Shown in pieces: positions 51,242 through 63,365 of a stretch of DNA of 64,000 nucleotides; positions within the stretch are counted from its first letter, which is position 1; each line of letters begins with the position of its first letter. The stretch comes from Cyprinodon diabolis. Taxonomy: Eukaryota; Chordata; Actinopteri; Cyprinodontiformes; Cyprinodontidae. Where the stretch lies: assembly GCA_030533445.1 (NCBI GenBank), contig CM060072.1, forward strand, positions 16,809,267 through 16,873,266, read 5' to 3'. The notes beneath the pieces are model-generated. The model saw only the letters and a program-made list of their open reading frames with translations. It did no database searches and was not told where the DNA came from. The position numbers and the translations under genes are program-made.

Positions 51242-53536
51242 GTGATAGCTTTCTTTTAAAAGGAATTTCAAACATTTTCTATCTAAATTCTAAAAACAGT
51301 CTGTAGTAGAGAAAGCACCTCTAGACACAGACTATAAATAATTATGTGGCTGTCTGGGGTTCCACTCCCAACATTGAGACATGTTTGTCTTTTTACTCTC
51401 TGTCAATTTTCTGTGCCATCACTGTTAATTGAGGTTACTAACACCACAAACATCCCAAACCATTGAAAATAAAAAATAAAAATGTCTAGTTTAGTGCATA
51501 TGAGTTCTTGGTTTGAGGTAAAGCAGTTTGTCAAACAATGTTTGGAGGGGAAGTCACATCGATTTTAACACCCAAAAGGTGAAAAGACAAATCAAAGCAA
51601 AATATAGACTACCAAGACTGCATTGTATCTAATCTGGAAAAGAGTCTGTTGAGATGGGACCATCCAAAGAAGTCAATCATTGTAAAAAATAGCTCCATCA
51701 GTTAGCACTTTATGGAAGAATGGCCCACTGTAATATTACAGAAAAGCCCTTCAGAGCCCATCAATTAAAATAAAAAGATAAAATCAACTGGTTTGATGAA
51801 ACCGAATCAGGACTCTGAAATTAATTCAAATCATCACACCTGATGATTAGCGGTCATCATCACCTGGATAAGTCCAGCTTATGGCTAAGGATGTCTTACT
51901 GCTCATATTTACTGTTATAACAAATGTGACAGGCTGCAAATACACATCCAAATTTAGTTTTATAACCACATTTATAACATGATGGCTTAATCATTTATTT
52001 GTTTATTTTTATTTTTATAAGAACCTAAGTGAACAACTGAATCCAATTCTAGTCTCTGATTAATAATTGGAAATGGAAAGATGTGGATTTTGTCACTGTT
52101 CCTGGTGGCATGGTGTTTTTAAAAAAACGACTCAATATGGATCCAAATGCATTCATACTGACCTTCTGTAATTGCTGAGCAAGCTTTACACTGGTGGCTA
52201 CAACATTCAGCAGCTGGCTGAACTGTGTAATTTTATGAAACCTTCTCAGTAGGTGAACCTCTCGCCTTGATGGAGAAGGTCAGCAGAACCTAAACTTCTT
52301 TCAGTTGCTATGTAGAATATTTATTCATTTCATTTAAAAGTTACGTTGGTGTAGATGTGATGTCAACTTTGTAAGAAAAAACAATGAAATTCACATCTTT
52401 GAGTATAGTTTTGATATTACCAAAAACACATTTTAGCCACTGCAGTTTGGCTGTTGCTGTCCAAAATTAAATAAATTCCTGAGGTGTGGCGCATTGAATA
52501 AATATACGATTGGAAACCAGGTTAAAAACACAGAATGGAAGAGGGAAAAAGTGATCTGAAAGACATGTGTGAACATAATTCCTTACCCTGCAGGAAAATG
52601 CAGAGTGCTCATTTCTCGCTCATAATCCGGTTAGCAGACCGGGCCCAGTTTAGTTTAAGGAACATGATCAGCTTCCTCACACGTAAAGAGGGAATATGTG
52701 CAGGAACGTAATTTCTATTCATCAGCCCACTAAGGCATACCTCATCCCCTCCCACCTCAGGCTCTTCACTTTCTTTGGATTCAGGTTTTTGACTGAAACA
52801 GCAGCTTCTCTGATTAACTGAATCCCTGGCAGCTGAGTGAAGCAGAGAGTGCGTCAAGAAACGAAAACAAAAAGACTTCTTCCATAAAGGCAGTGAATAG
52901 AACAGTTTGTCTCGAGTTCAAGGCAGACATGTGAAGAGCTGTTTAAAATAAGGCAATATCTTTTGATGTTTTTCCACCACACTAAGCCTTTATTTTTTTC
53001 AGATTTCAATTTTCACTGTACAAATTCAAGAGCTGTTTTCTATTATTGAGTAGGCCGATGAAGAAAATAGCCGGTAGGTAATTTGAAATACTTTTATGAT
53101 TCAATTTCAGCTTCCAATTAACTCAGCAATATAGAAATATCTTAGAAAGGTGCAAAATGGAGAAGTTGTATTATCACATGCAGATTTTCTCTTAATTTCT
53201 GTGCTGTTATGAAGACAATATTCATACAAAAGTATTTGTTACTGTAGCTTGGGGTAACAGAGACATCATTGAGGAGGAACGGGAAGACAAGTTTTAAACT
53301 TGTTTTAAGTCCTCATATGTGTGGCAGACAGGGATGGTTACATTCGGAGGCAGTTTGGTCCACATGTACTGGGTTTGTAATGATTTTTTTCCTGCAGATT
53401 GGTAGGAACAAGATTCTACAATTTCCTTTTTTTTTCCCCCTCTTTGGTCCAAGCTTTGACTAGGAACTTGAAAATGTAGTAATGCAATTTATCCTGCTAG
53501 TGGGACAATCTAACCCCCAATCTAGTCTTCAACAAT

Positions 53537-53539
<3 letters not shown>
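51242..53539. other. Non-coding stretch
   Basis: No repeat or gene recognised. Two very short splice-flanked open pieces (52213-52250; 53331-53375) have no GC bias or phase partner. Confidence 0.5.

Positions 53540-53625
<86 letters not shown>
53540..53625. repeat. (TA)n microsatellite, about 86 bp
   Basis: Uninterrupted alternating TA. The apparent ORFs of alternating Ile-Tyr over it are artefacts. Confidence 0.97.
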
Positions 53626-53629
<4 letters not shown>

Positions 53630-56194
53630 TCTTTGAATTTTCTTGGATCCACTTGTCTGTCCCTGGTCCCATCGTGGTGCCGATGGATGTTGGGCAATGC
53701 TAGTTTCCCATTTGAGAATTAATTTGGCTTATTTATAAAGCTAATGAGAAAAACAGGTCAGTTTAATGAGATCAATTTGTACAGACACATTAAAAAGTTA
53801 TAGATTGTAATTTGTCACCAGTTTTAGTGTTGTTTATTTCATTGTGGAAATTGGTTTTCCATTGAGGATAAAGCTGGTAATAGCGGTAACAGGTAGAAGC
53901 CTCCAGTAGAACTTGCCACTTGTGTGAAAATTTGTAAGAAATACCAGAGAAGACAAAAATTAGAAGACAGGACCCAAACAGCCCTTATTGCAACAGGTGG
54001 GGTAATGAATGAAGACAAATCAGTTAATGAGCTGAAGCATTTGTACATTTGACAAAGCCCTGATCCAAGACAGACAATTCCTCATCCTCCAAGCAAGTAA
54101 CACTCCTCCCACTCCCAACATCACTGGACAAATGTGTTGTTTCCATGTAGCTGTAGCTTTTTTGTTTGTTTACTCATTAGTGGCAAGGTTCCCAGAGCCT
54201 GTGTCAAGCTCCCAGAGAAACTCTTGTTCACCAGAATGGATGGAAAATGGTTGACAGAAGCTGAAACCTCCATAGGCATTGTTTCATCGTGTCAAAAAGG
54301 AATTTACCAAAGACTAACTCCCAGAAAGTATTTTATGTGGCCCTCAGACCCATACATATACTCGGCCTTCTTCAGCACATTGAAATCAGGGTTTTGCTTT
54401 TGGTCCAACTAGAAAGTCAACTTTTCTCCATTAGTGAACAAACCACACACAGTAAACATCAGCACATGGCACAAACAGCATCTCTCTACACTGTGTAAGT
54501 GGTTATTGATGCAAAACATTTCTAATACAACATTTCAAAGATGTAAACATCTTTGTGAAATTTTCTCCTCTCAGTTATTAAGTTAAAACATGTTTTTTTT
54601 TCTTGATTTAAAATAAAGTTTTCAAAAGAAAATGGTTAAAACTTGTGTGAGCCAAGTAAACCTGTATATCTCTTCTAAAAAGTTATATTATAGTTAATGC
54701 TAAACATCAGTAATGCAGAGAAGGACCGGTCTAAATGGGGCTTCTTTCGAACTGAATCCAGGCTTTATTTCACTAAATAAATGTGTTGAACATGGTAGCT
54801 TTCTGGAAGCTTATAAAAAACCTAATTGGTTAAAATAAGCATCTATCTACCAGAATTGTACAATTAAATAATTGTAATCTTTATTGTCCATTAACATTTA
54901 CTATTTAAATAGCAATTCACAGATACAGCTAAAACATCAAAATAGCAAATGGCCTGTACTTATATAGAGCTGTTTTCAAATCAGGAGAATTGATGCTTTA
55001 CACTAAATTCAGCCATCCACAGATTCACACACACTCTCTCAAAGAACAGAAAAAAAAGGGATAGAAGTCTATGTCCTTTAAAAAAAGCCCAAATGGTAGC
55101 TCATACTTAAAGTAAGACCACAAAAATTACTACATATCAATGATTTAGACATGTTTGTCAAGTTGCAAATCAGATCCCATCATCTCTAGCTTGGAGGCAA
55201 ATTTGACAACTACACCAATCAAAATTTAACTTGAATGAGATAAAGTTTTTGGTTTAAAACCAGCATTCCTGGCAAGAATTTGGCTAAACTTCTGACCTCA
55301 GTAGAGTTCAGTAGGTCTGCTGATAGAAAGAACAAATACCTCTAGGCTAAGTAATAAGGTTCATTCAGACACTTAAAGTAGCTGAAACCATAAAACCTTT
55401 TAATTCAAACGCTATAAAAATCCAAAGGAACAAAAGATAGCAGCTTAAAATGGAATGTGAAGATTGTTAATAATAACTTGGCTGAGGAAACTGCAGAGCC
55501 GTCAAACGACTGGTAACTTGCATTTATCAAAAAGAAGGAATAGGTGCTAAGTGATGCAATTTATTCAGTCTAGTCACATTCAATTTAGTACAAATCATGA
55601 TTTGGGTTTAATATTGTCACGCTCTGTGTGTTAGTAATTGCTTCTGTATCAGGAGTGAAAATTTGTGAGCTAACAGGGAGAAGACACATCGCTCTTAACC
55701 TCAAAGTTTCAAAAAATAACTATTCAAAAAGAAATATATCAATGTCCAATTTTTTTCGTAAGACAATTGTATGTTTTGTAACATTATGTGCATTTTTATG
55801 TATATATAAAAACTTACAACCCTCTCAAGAAAGACATACTTTTCTGTATTTTTTATAATACTTTTTCACAAATTTTATACACGCAAAATAAAACTTCAGC
55901 TGTCATATCCAGCCAGATGAAACAAACAGATTAAGCTCATCTAGAAACAGTGCATCCTCTTTGTCTAAACATGAAGATTCCCAAGACAGAGATTACTGTT
56001 AAGTGGGTTTATAATGGTTTTATAGTTGAACAGTAAACGCCTTGAAAAACTTAAAATTAAAATACCACCAGGAGCCATCAGTTTATCACATAAAATCTGT
56101 CAGTGAAAATCATGAAGTTCATATGTACTTCAATACACTCAATGTACATATCTATTCAAGGGGTCCACAGTGCGGCCTGGATACCATTTACATA
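53626..56194. other. Non-coding stretch
   Basis: No gene or repeat recognised. ORFs up to 92 codons show no family resemblance. Confidence 0.5.
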
Positions 56195-56398
56195 AGTACA
56201 GTTGTATTTTTTGTCCTGAAACACAGGTAGTTGATCTAGTTGGATACAACCGGTTCGATCCCAACAGCCTCCACTCTAGCAAAACCCTTACATCCCAAAC
56301 TGCTCCCAGGCGCCACACAATGGCAGCCCACTGCTCCTCAAGGGGATGGGTCAAATGCAAAGAGTGAATTTCCCCATTGTGGGACAATAAAGAGATTT
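56195..56398 (+). mobile_element. tRNA-derived SINE, plus-strand copy of the 5700 family
   Basis: A perfect B-box GGTTCGATCCC lies at 56252-56262. The A-box side is degenerate. The body 'CAATGGCAGCCCACTGCTCC' and tail 'TTTCCCCATTGTGGGACAAT' match the minus-strand copy at 5700-5935. Confidence 0.8.
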
Positions 56399-56550
56399 AC
56401 ATACATTTTAAAAAACAGATTATTTCAAATCTATTAAGGTTTCGGCATTTACCTAATAGTATGGTAATATCAAACCTATGTAGTGCTTTTAAATGTGTTG
56501 TCTAGTTTCTGTAATGAAACACACCTGTGTGAGGGAGATTGTTTAGTTAT

Positions 56551-56790
56551 CAGGCTCTTCTCCTGTGGAACCAACTACCAGTTTTAGTCAGTGAGGCAGA
56601 CACCTCATCTACTTTTATGGCTAAGCTTAAAACTTTCCTTTTGGAGTATGCTCGCAGTTAGAGTGGCTTAGGATGTCTTGAGCCTCTCTGCTCTCTCTAG
56701 TTAAGCTGATATAGGCTTAGACCACTGGAGGACATAGGGACTACGTTTCATCATTCTATCTCTATTCCACATTCTGCAGCATTTATTAGT
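56551..56790 (+). mobile_element. LINE 3' end fragment (L2/Rex-like)
   Basis: Starts with a readable 'LWNQLPVLVSEADTSSTF' and 'KLKTFLL', the last conserved block of fish L2/Rex-like LINE proteins. A UTR with 'AAGCTGATATAGGCTTAGAC' follows, a widespread fish repeat pattern. 5' truncated and inactive. Confidence 0.65.
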
Positions 56791-56805
56791 TCAACCCAGT
56801 CTCAT

Positions 56806-57400
56806 GGGAAAATGTACCCCCACTATGTTGGTCCACACTGCAAAACGTAGTGGAGGTACATTAATGGCCATTTTTTGTGGTACTGTTACATTTGTTCTGC
56901 CTATATGCTTTCTATTGTTTTACGTCCTAGTCACGTGACTTTCAAGATTCCAGCTGGGAGAAGAAAAAATATATATATATTGCCGACATTCGCTAATTTT
57001 TTTGTGGAAAGATTAGTAACTTGAGTTTGTTTTTGCATTAAAATGAGTTTTGATTACATTTCTAGTGAGAAATGTATAGTTTGTTGCCAGAATATTTACT
57101 CAGGGAATGTACATATTCACTTGCTTGTTCGTGTCTTGCAAAGATTTTTGAAGATAATGTGAAACTGTAACGTTTTGGTATAAACATGGCCGAGATTTCT
57201 CTAACTTTTAGTGGGAAAATCAATAATTTCAACCAGTTTCTGCATTGAAATGGGTTTTGATTACATTTATAGCGAGAAGTGTAGGGTTTATTTACATAAT
57301 ATTTACTTAGTGAACATACATAATCACCCGCTTGCTAGTTTTTGCTACGGTTTTTCGGATCTCGTCAGGATTATGTGAAATTGCAACGTTTTGGCTGCTA
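56806..57400. mobile_element. DNA-element-like repeat with hairpin end and internal duplication
   Basis: Begins near 'ACCCAGTCTCATGGGAAAAT', a terminal motif I associate with a common fish DNA element. An imperfect 17-bp hairpin (56811-56827 / 56846-56862, two mismatches) follows. Two diverged copies of a roughly 190-bp unit lie in tandem at 56990-57178 and 57198-57394; both contain 'GATTACATTT', 'ATATTTACT' and end '..AACGTTTTGG'. The right limit and superfamily are unknown. Confidence 0.45.
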
Positions 57401-57829
57401 CCCATCGCCTAGCATTTAGCTGCCGTCCCGATTCAACATTGAATTCTTTGTGATTTAACTCCATCTGACGGATCAAACCCTCGCCACTGCGTGCGTTGCG
57501 TCTGAGGTTGATTTTCAGATCAATGCATTACGTCGTGGCATACGTGAAAAAATAATGTTGACAAAATGATCATGGGTTATGATCGGATGTGTTTTATTTG
57601 GAAATCTACCGGATCCTTTGTGCATTTAACTTCCTGTTTGGTGTGATCTCATTCATGGGTTTTGACCAGATTTTGACCAAAGAGGAACTCAAAAAAAACA
57701 AAACAATTTAAATACACAACCAGCATATCTGGAATCAATGACAGAGAGCGACTGGGACCAGAAGTTTATTAATTTCTCCCCATTGATTTCCATTCAAAAT
57801 GTTTTCGGTCCCACCGGGCTCCAGGGAAG

Positions 57830-58740
57830 GGGCGTGCACACCGCCACCTACTGTTCATGAGTGTGTAGCAACATTGTTTTACATCTATTAAATTCTATTT
57901 TTTAATTTTGTATTCTGAAGATAAATAAATAATGCTTTCCTTAATCTATAAATATCTTTTATATTTTCTTTATTTCCCAATAATCCTTTAAGACTCCATT
58001 CTTGGCCTGTCCTTTCAACTCTTTTCAATTTCTCCCTTTCAGGTTAAGATGTTTTACAGTTCATCAATACGTGTTCTACATTTTCTATCTCTCCACATCC
58101 TTCACATTTATCATTATTTTTCCTCCCTATTAAGTATAAATTGTCATTTAAATAAGTATGACCTACTCTTAATCTGATCATTATTATTTCTTCCCTTCGG
58201 TGTCTCTCATTAATATTTCTATTTAATACTGACTTTTGTACTTTATATAACCTTCTTCCTTTTTTATCTTCATTCCACCTTTTTTGCCATTTTTCAATTA
58301 CTTTCCTCTTAATAAATGATTTTCCTTCCCCTTTCCCTAAAGGAATTGTAATTGTTATTGCCTCCTCTAAAGCCATTTTTGCTCATTTGTCTGCCTTTTC
58401 ATTTCCTTTTACCCCTTCATGTGCTGGAACCCAACAAAACCAAATATCAATGCCACTCCTGTATAATCTAAATAAACTGTGCTGAATTTCTAATACTAAA
58501 TCTTTCCTATTATTTCCTTCTCCCTGAATACTTTCTAAAACTGCTTTGGAATCCGTGCAGACCACCACCCTGTCTGCTCTGACCTCCTCAACCCATTGTA
58601 AACTCAGTATAACTGCCACCATCTCTGCTGTGAAAACAGATAATTAATCTGAAATTCTTTTAGAAATGTGTATTTTGAACTCTGGTACATATATTCCTAT
58701 TCCCACACACCCTTTTAAATTCTTTGAAAAGCATAGTAAT
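57830..58740 (-). mobile_element. I/Nimb-type LINE, 5'-truncated
   Basis: The minus-strand element keeps the RNase H domain, the C-terminal Cys-rich region and the 3' UTR with 'GTAGGTGGCGGTGTGCAC'. It is truncated at about 58740 next to an AAT triplet run. RNase H inside the LINE ORF points to the I superclade; Nimb is the usual fish member. Confidence 0.75.
57888..58730 (-). pseudogene. LINE ORF2 C-terminus with RNase H domain, three stops
   Basis: One reading frame runs about 280 codons without a frameshift. It reads 'GIGIYVPEFKIHISKRISD', a stop, then 'FTAEMVAVILSLQWV' (RNase H Glu), 'VVVCTDSKAVLESIQGEG' (Asp) and 'WVPAHEGVKGNEKADK' (last Asp). A TGA stop (58377-58379 area) follows, then a basic region and 'RLRVGHTYLND...CEGCGEIENVEHVLMNC', a Cys/His cluster near the end. 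One more TAA (about 58041-58043) precedes the natural double stop at 57885-57890. RNase H would remove RNA from the RNA-DNA hybrid during retrotransposition. The first RNase H Asp and the whole RT are missing through 5' truncation. Three nonsense changes but no indels suggest it is younger than the LINE at 1-3328. Confidence 0.8.
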
Positions 58741-58756
58741 AATAATAATAATATTT
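58738..58756. repeat. (AAT)n run
   Basis: About six AAT units at the 5' truncation point of the I-type LINE. Confidence 0.85.
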
Positions 58757-60382
58757 TTTAATAATATATTTTTTAAAGCAGTTAATGATTCCAACAAGCA
58801 AACTCATATTATAATTACCTTAAAATATATTCTGATGGTTCTAAGAATGAGCATAACACTATGAATTATGTTTTGCTTTGTTGCCATTATGTTAATTACA
58901 GTAACAATATAACATGGCTGCATTAGCGGGTAAAAGTCAGGAGTCAAGACTGCTCTGGAAGCTTTGGGTCGGATTTCATATGGTGCATTAGCAGCTCTCT
59001 GCGGAGAACTGGCTTTAAAGCACAGTAATGCGTGTGACAAATAATGAAAAGTCGACAATTAAGGTTACCAGTCACTGATGAGTAAAATCGCCCTTTTACT
59101 GCAGCCCCTTTGTGTAATATAACAGATCTCCTGCACCCCCCTGCATAATAGAAATATAACATATTTAATTATTGTTGTTTGTGCATGGGGTAATGGGATT
59201 TGTGAAGAAACACATGTTCTTTTGGAAGCAGACATTTTGAATCAACTCATTGCAATGTCAAACTTTATTTCAGTTGAACTATATTATTGGGCTTAGGTTC
59301 ATTTCCAGAAACTGTACATTCATGGGTTTTGTTTCGTTTGGTAAATTTGGCAATTGTTAAATTGGATAACATACATTAGAAAGGGAAAAATAAAGGGATA
59401 TTTTATAGTAACATTAGGTGACGCTTCATGCAAAGCTGTATAGATCTAGATCAAGTCTAAATTTGTAAAGATGGTTCTAAGGATTGTAAGAAATCTTGAT
59501 CATTTGGACTTTTTTATGCAGGAGCTGTTCGTAGTAACAAAGTCCCAGAGGAAAACACAGCGATTTAATGACTTTTGCAGTCATAATAGCACAAAACGTC
59601 AAATCTATATTGTTTTTTTTTGTTGCCTGGAGATAATTAAAGAAAACTACTATGTCAGGACACATGGTGGTGGAGCAGTGTTTTTTTAAATGAGTGACAA
59701 AAAGGTGACCTGACTGCTGAGCTCCTTTGTGGACCACCTGGGAAAGAAAGATCTCATTTGTTTTCATTGTAGTCAGTACGCAGGATGTCATTACCATGGT
59801 CGTCACAGTTATAGCATAAAATAACATGATTTTAACTCTGCTTTTCATGGTCTACAAATCTAATATTAATTATGGGTGAGTTAATATGATCCCTGGCCAA
59901 ATGTTGATTCAATAATTTGACTGAATGAATTCACTGTGCTAAAAAACTACCATTCCAGCAGTACTTTTATTTTTTTTTATTTTGCAAATGTTTAAACTCA
60001 AAGCTCAGACATTTTTAACCATTTCTGTTATTGTAATTTACATCTCTTTACCTTTAGTAGAAAGACTTTTTGGTGAGCTTGTTGAAAAAGTTATGAAATC
60101 CTCAGAGTTAATTAAACCTACACTATATCAGTCTGTCAGGATATTTCATCCAGCTACAACATGCACAACAAAATCCAAACGTTCATGACAATCTTGGCAG
60201 AGCTACAGTAGAGATGACTGACTAGGTGCAACTTAACTAGTGTATATCATATTCAATTTGATATTTTGTTTATTTACTTCGAGTCACTGCAATTTTTAAG
60301 TTCCTTTATTGTGATCTTTAAAGTTTATTTTTTCCCTCTGAATTAAATCAGGTTTTCCCTCAAAGGGAAAGTCATTTTTTTC
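58757..60382. other. Non-coding stretch
   Basis: No recognised gene. A somewhat GC-richer patch lies at 58940-59150. Confidence 0.5.
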
Positions 60383-60600
60383 ACAAACAGCTGATTGGCT
60401 GCTGGGTGGAGTGTTTTTTTTTAGGATTCAAATTAATCCTGAAGCTAGCCTGCTCCGGAACAGGTGTTGCAGTTGAGGGTTTGTTGCCATGATGACTAGC
60501 CTCGCTAAGAATGAATCCAGCTTTGTGGTACCTGGAAAGTCTGAGTTGAGGCTTAAGTTGTCTCACTAACCCAGTAATCTTGCTTTATGGTACAGTCCTC
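60383..60600 (-). mobile_element. 'GTACCACAAAGC' family copy, minus orientation
   Basis: Reverse complement of the family at 39309-39528. On the minus strand it begins 'GAGGACTGTACCATAAAGCA', has 'GGTACCACAAAGCTGGATTC' internally, then 'ACCTGTTCCGGAGCAGGCTA' and 'CAGCAGCCAATCAGCTGTTT' at the far end. The outer motif is closer to the 'GGCCTGTACCACAAAG' type seen at 18597. Confidence 0.7.
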
Positions 60601-60639
60601 AAGTGTGTTTAATCATTTTGTGTGTCTGTTACCCTCAGA

Positions 60640-60756
60640 TGGGCTGGTAATCTGTCCAATGTCCACCCTGCCTCTCCTCCAGTGACTGCTGGAGATGGAC
60701 ACCAGCTCGCCCTTCATGACCCAGCAAGGATAAGCTGCTACAAACAATGGGTAATG
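60640..60756 (+). mobile_element. RTE/Rex3-type 3' tail fragment
   Basis: The order 'GATGGGCTGGTAATCTGTCC', 'ACCCTGCCTCTC', 'GGAGATGGACACCAG' and 'CAGCAAGGATAAGCTGCTAC' follows a common fish repeat that ends RTE-type LINEs and their SINEs. Short and diverged; no coding content. Confidence 0.5.
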
Positions 60757-61207
60757 CAATTCTTTTTAACTGTGTATTTGTGGTAGATCCTGGAGATAAA
60801 ACCAGAAGTAACACCTGAGCTGCAGGGTGCTGCTTTGGCATCAGAAGAGACAGACACTGCTGGGGTTGTGTGTACTCACACCTTCCTTCAGTCATCCCTC
60901 ACAACATTTTAGCATATTACAGTAAGCAAGAACAACTAATAGCAAAATCTCTTAAGTCAATGCATTTTAAGAAAACAGCTATAATATATACAGTAGGGAA
61001 TGTTCATTTAACAATGATTAAAGGAATAAATAAATATCTCATTATTTGTTCCTGCAGTTGTGATTTTGTGGGATGAAAGAAATCTTTAATAATGTCAGAT
61101 AGAGTAGATGTTAAAGGATACCGAAACATGCCATTTACAGTGCTACTGAGAGAAAAATACTTTAATTATTATGAATTAAAACAACCAACTTGCCTTTGGG
61201 TGCTTAG
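60757..61207. other. Non-coding stretch before the candidate exons
   Basis: No feature apart from the T-rich acceptor tract at about 61185-61207 used by candidate exon A. Confidence 0.45.
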
Positions 61208-61283
61208 TGGATCCAAACCAAAATCATCCCCTCCTTGATGTCATCGCCAGTGCCGGATGATATCTTCAAAGATACCAGCCTCT
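61208..61283 (+). CDS. Candidate internal exon A of an unrecognised host gene
   Basis: The 76-nt open segment lies between an acceptor ('CTTGCCTTTGGGTGCTTAG') and a donor (CTCT|GTAAGA at 61283/61284). In the frame that starts at TGG it reads 'WIQTKIIPSLMSSPVPDD' then 'IFKDTSL' and leaves one base, so it exits in phase 1. About two thirds of third positions are G or C, against AT-rich flanks. The next candidate exon (61461-61511) starts with the two bases needed to complete the codon, giving Leu. I do not recognise the protein. The opposite strand is also open (ending at a TAA, 61204-61206) with its own acceptor, so strand is not certain. Chance remains possible for so short a piece. Confidence 0.42.
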
Positions 61284-61460
61284 GTAAGAACAAGACAAAG
61301 ATTTGTAAGAATCAGGGTTCTAAAATAATCTTCAAGGGATATCTTTGATTTTTATTAAGCTTACCAGAGAAGCACAAGCTATATCAATGTATATTTATTT
61401 TGTATGTTGTTTATTTTCAAACTACGGAGTATTGTTTTGTTTTAAATAATTCCTGAACAG

Positions 61461-61511
61461 TAGTGAGGTACCTGCTGCGCCTGAACGCCACCCAAGCTCA
61501 GCAGGAGAGAT
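61461..61511 (+). CDS. Candidate internal exon B, same gene
   Basis: A 51-nt segment between an acceptor with T-rich tract ('TTTAAATAATTCCTGAACAG') and a GTAAGC donor at 61512. In phase with exon A it reads '(L)VRYLLRLNATQAQQER' and ends with one spare base, so it is a symmetric phase-1 exon. Fourteen of the 16 complete codons end in G or C, strikingly unlike the surrounding DNA and typical of fish exons. Intron A-B would be 177 nt. No downstream exon was fixed with confidence. A possible continuation begins after an AG at 61940 (see findings). Protein family not recognised. Confidence 0.45.
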
Positions 61512-62970
61512 GTAAGCCTGTAATCAGGGAATGCTTATTTCTGTTCATATGTCTGTTCAGGTAGCATGAGGTTTTCAGAACATGTGTCAAAGCACGACAT
61601 CTTCCCTGTCCTGCTCTCAAACTAAGTAAAACAGACTAGGAGAAAAAAATGGCTTCTCATAACAACTAGTCTCAAAATTGCACATACATAAATCACAGCT
61701 GGATGCATCTTCTTTAAAACTGCAACATACATAGGATTAAGAAGAAACCATGGTTTTATTTGAATCACATCAGACAGAAAAATGAAAAAAGTGACAGAAA
61801 AAAATGCAGCTAGAGGAAGTGGTGTTGAAGACTAAACACTAGGAAGAAAAATGAGGAAGAAGAGAGAAAGTGGAACGACATAGCATTTACAAAACAAAAA
61901 GTCGACACAGAAGGAGTGAGACGTGCTGGAGCGAAACAGCTCTTTATTTACACTGCAGGATTTATGGCGTCCTGCATATGCTGTGTGGCATGGGAGTCGT
62001 AGCCTCCTGGCCAGAGGAAGCAACATCATTTCAAGCTCGAGTGCACGCTGCCAAAAAAAGCAAACTGCTGCAGAATATCAACGAAATCCCCTGACCCTTT
62101 CTCCAACACGCCGCTGTGCTAGAAAGGCCACTGTCTTTGCCGCTGAGGGGAAACGCTCAGACCCAACCCCACTGCTTTATGTTGTCCCCTGTTGATAAGA
62201 GATCAAGTTTTCATGTTCTGTTTGGGATTTTTTTATCAGAACCAACAAAAAAACTGTCTTGTAGACAAATATTGTTTTAAAAATATCTTTAAGTAATACA
62301 TTTGTATTTGTTCCATCAGAGAGAATATAAATGTATTAACGTTTATGAAATAACAGTGCACATATCTGAGGCATTATTTTTGCGACAAAAGAAAATTGTT
62401 ACCATAGTTGAACTCTTGCTAATATTACTTTTATGATTGGTAACATAATACAAGGTATTCGTATTAAGAATAATGCATCATGAATAAATGAATTAAGCTT
62501 TAATTTCTCTTGAGGCTTGTTCAGTATTCACAATACAAAGTTATATTTTCTGTTTTACACTTTAAATCCTTTTTGATATTATCAATCCAACACCAGAAAT
62601 GTGATAATTTCTTTCCATCTGGCTGTGGTTTTATTACAGCATTGCTTGGTTAGGTTATAACTGATCAGCTTTGCCATTTCTAGCCTTTTTCTTTTTGCAA
62701 GACAAATCTATATTTCCATTTTGTCAAGCTTTATTTCATTTGAGGAGCATTATTTTAAAAGTGTAACACAGAAAATGTGCATGCAAGGTTAAGTCTATTG
62801 TTTGACATGGGTTTCTAAAAAGCTAATTCATAAATAATAGATACATTTCAAAATGTGTATCGGAAATTTAGTCATTCACTTGCTTCAAACTGACTAATAC
62901 ATTTTGGATTAGCAGCTATCTCAGTGGAAAGTAAACACAACTACCAGAGAACTGTATTTGACACCAAAAC
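61512..62970. other. Mostly non-coding; one GC-rich open patch
   Basis: 61870-62190 is GC-richer than its surroundings and open in two frames. The rest is AT-rich without recognised repeats. Confidence 0.45.
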
Positions 62971-63365
62971 TGTCACAGTGGCGGTGGTTTGACAGGACCC
63001 AAATGCAGACACGAAAGGTTAAGGTTGTTATTTGAAAGTTTTAATTAACCAAAAGTTCAACAAAAGCAAAAATCCAAAACATAAATCCACAAAAATCCAA
63101 AAAAGCTGAAAACCAGGAATACTCACAACAAGAAGGGGACAAAGTAATGACGACAAACCAGCCAAGAGTGACCGAACATGAGGAGAATAAATGGGAGAGA
63201 GAAACAAAGACCAGGCTAATTAGCAGACTGTGAGCAGGTGTGAACAGAGGCAAGAAGGGAACTAGAGAAAAGGAGACTGACACAAGAGGGCAAACAGGAA
63301 ATATCTAAGAACTCAAATACAATAAAAAAAAACACGAACACAAGAATAAAAATAGGAACAATGAA
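62971..63365 (-). mobile_element. LTR-like repeat (probable solo LTR), minus strand
   Basis: On the minus strand it ends '..GCATTTGGGTCCTGTCAAAC' then 'CACTGTGACA', with an ATTAAA-type signal shortly before. This parallels the 3' end of the solo LTR at 12919-13557 ('TTCTGGGTCCTAC..ATTACA'). The other end (TG... on the minus strand) and a target duplication could not be placed, so the right limit is approximate. Confidence 0.45.

Noticed and set aside
53482..53703. ORFs on both strands over the TA run
   Set aside because: They are alternating Ile-Tyr translations of a microsatellite.
59477..59848. 123-codon minus-strand ORF
   Set aside because: No recognisable domain or signal; low-GC chance ORF.
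61204..61281. Minus-strand terminal exon reading to a TAA, opposite exon A, with its own acceptor (CTTGTTCTTACAG)
   Set aside because: It is open and GC-biased too, but has no second exon in phase, whereas the plus-strand reading has one.
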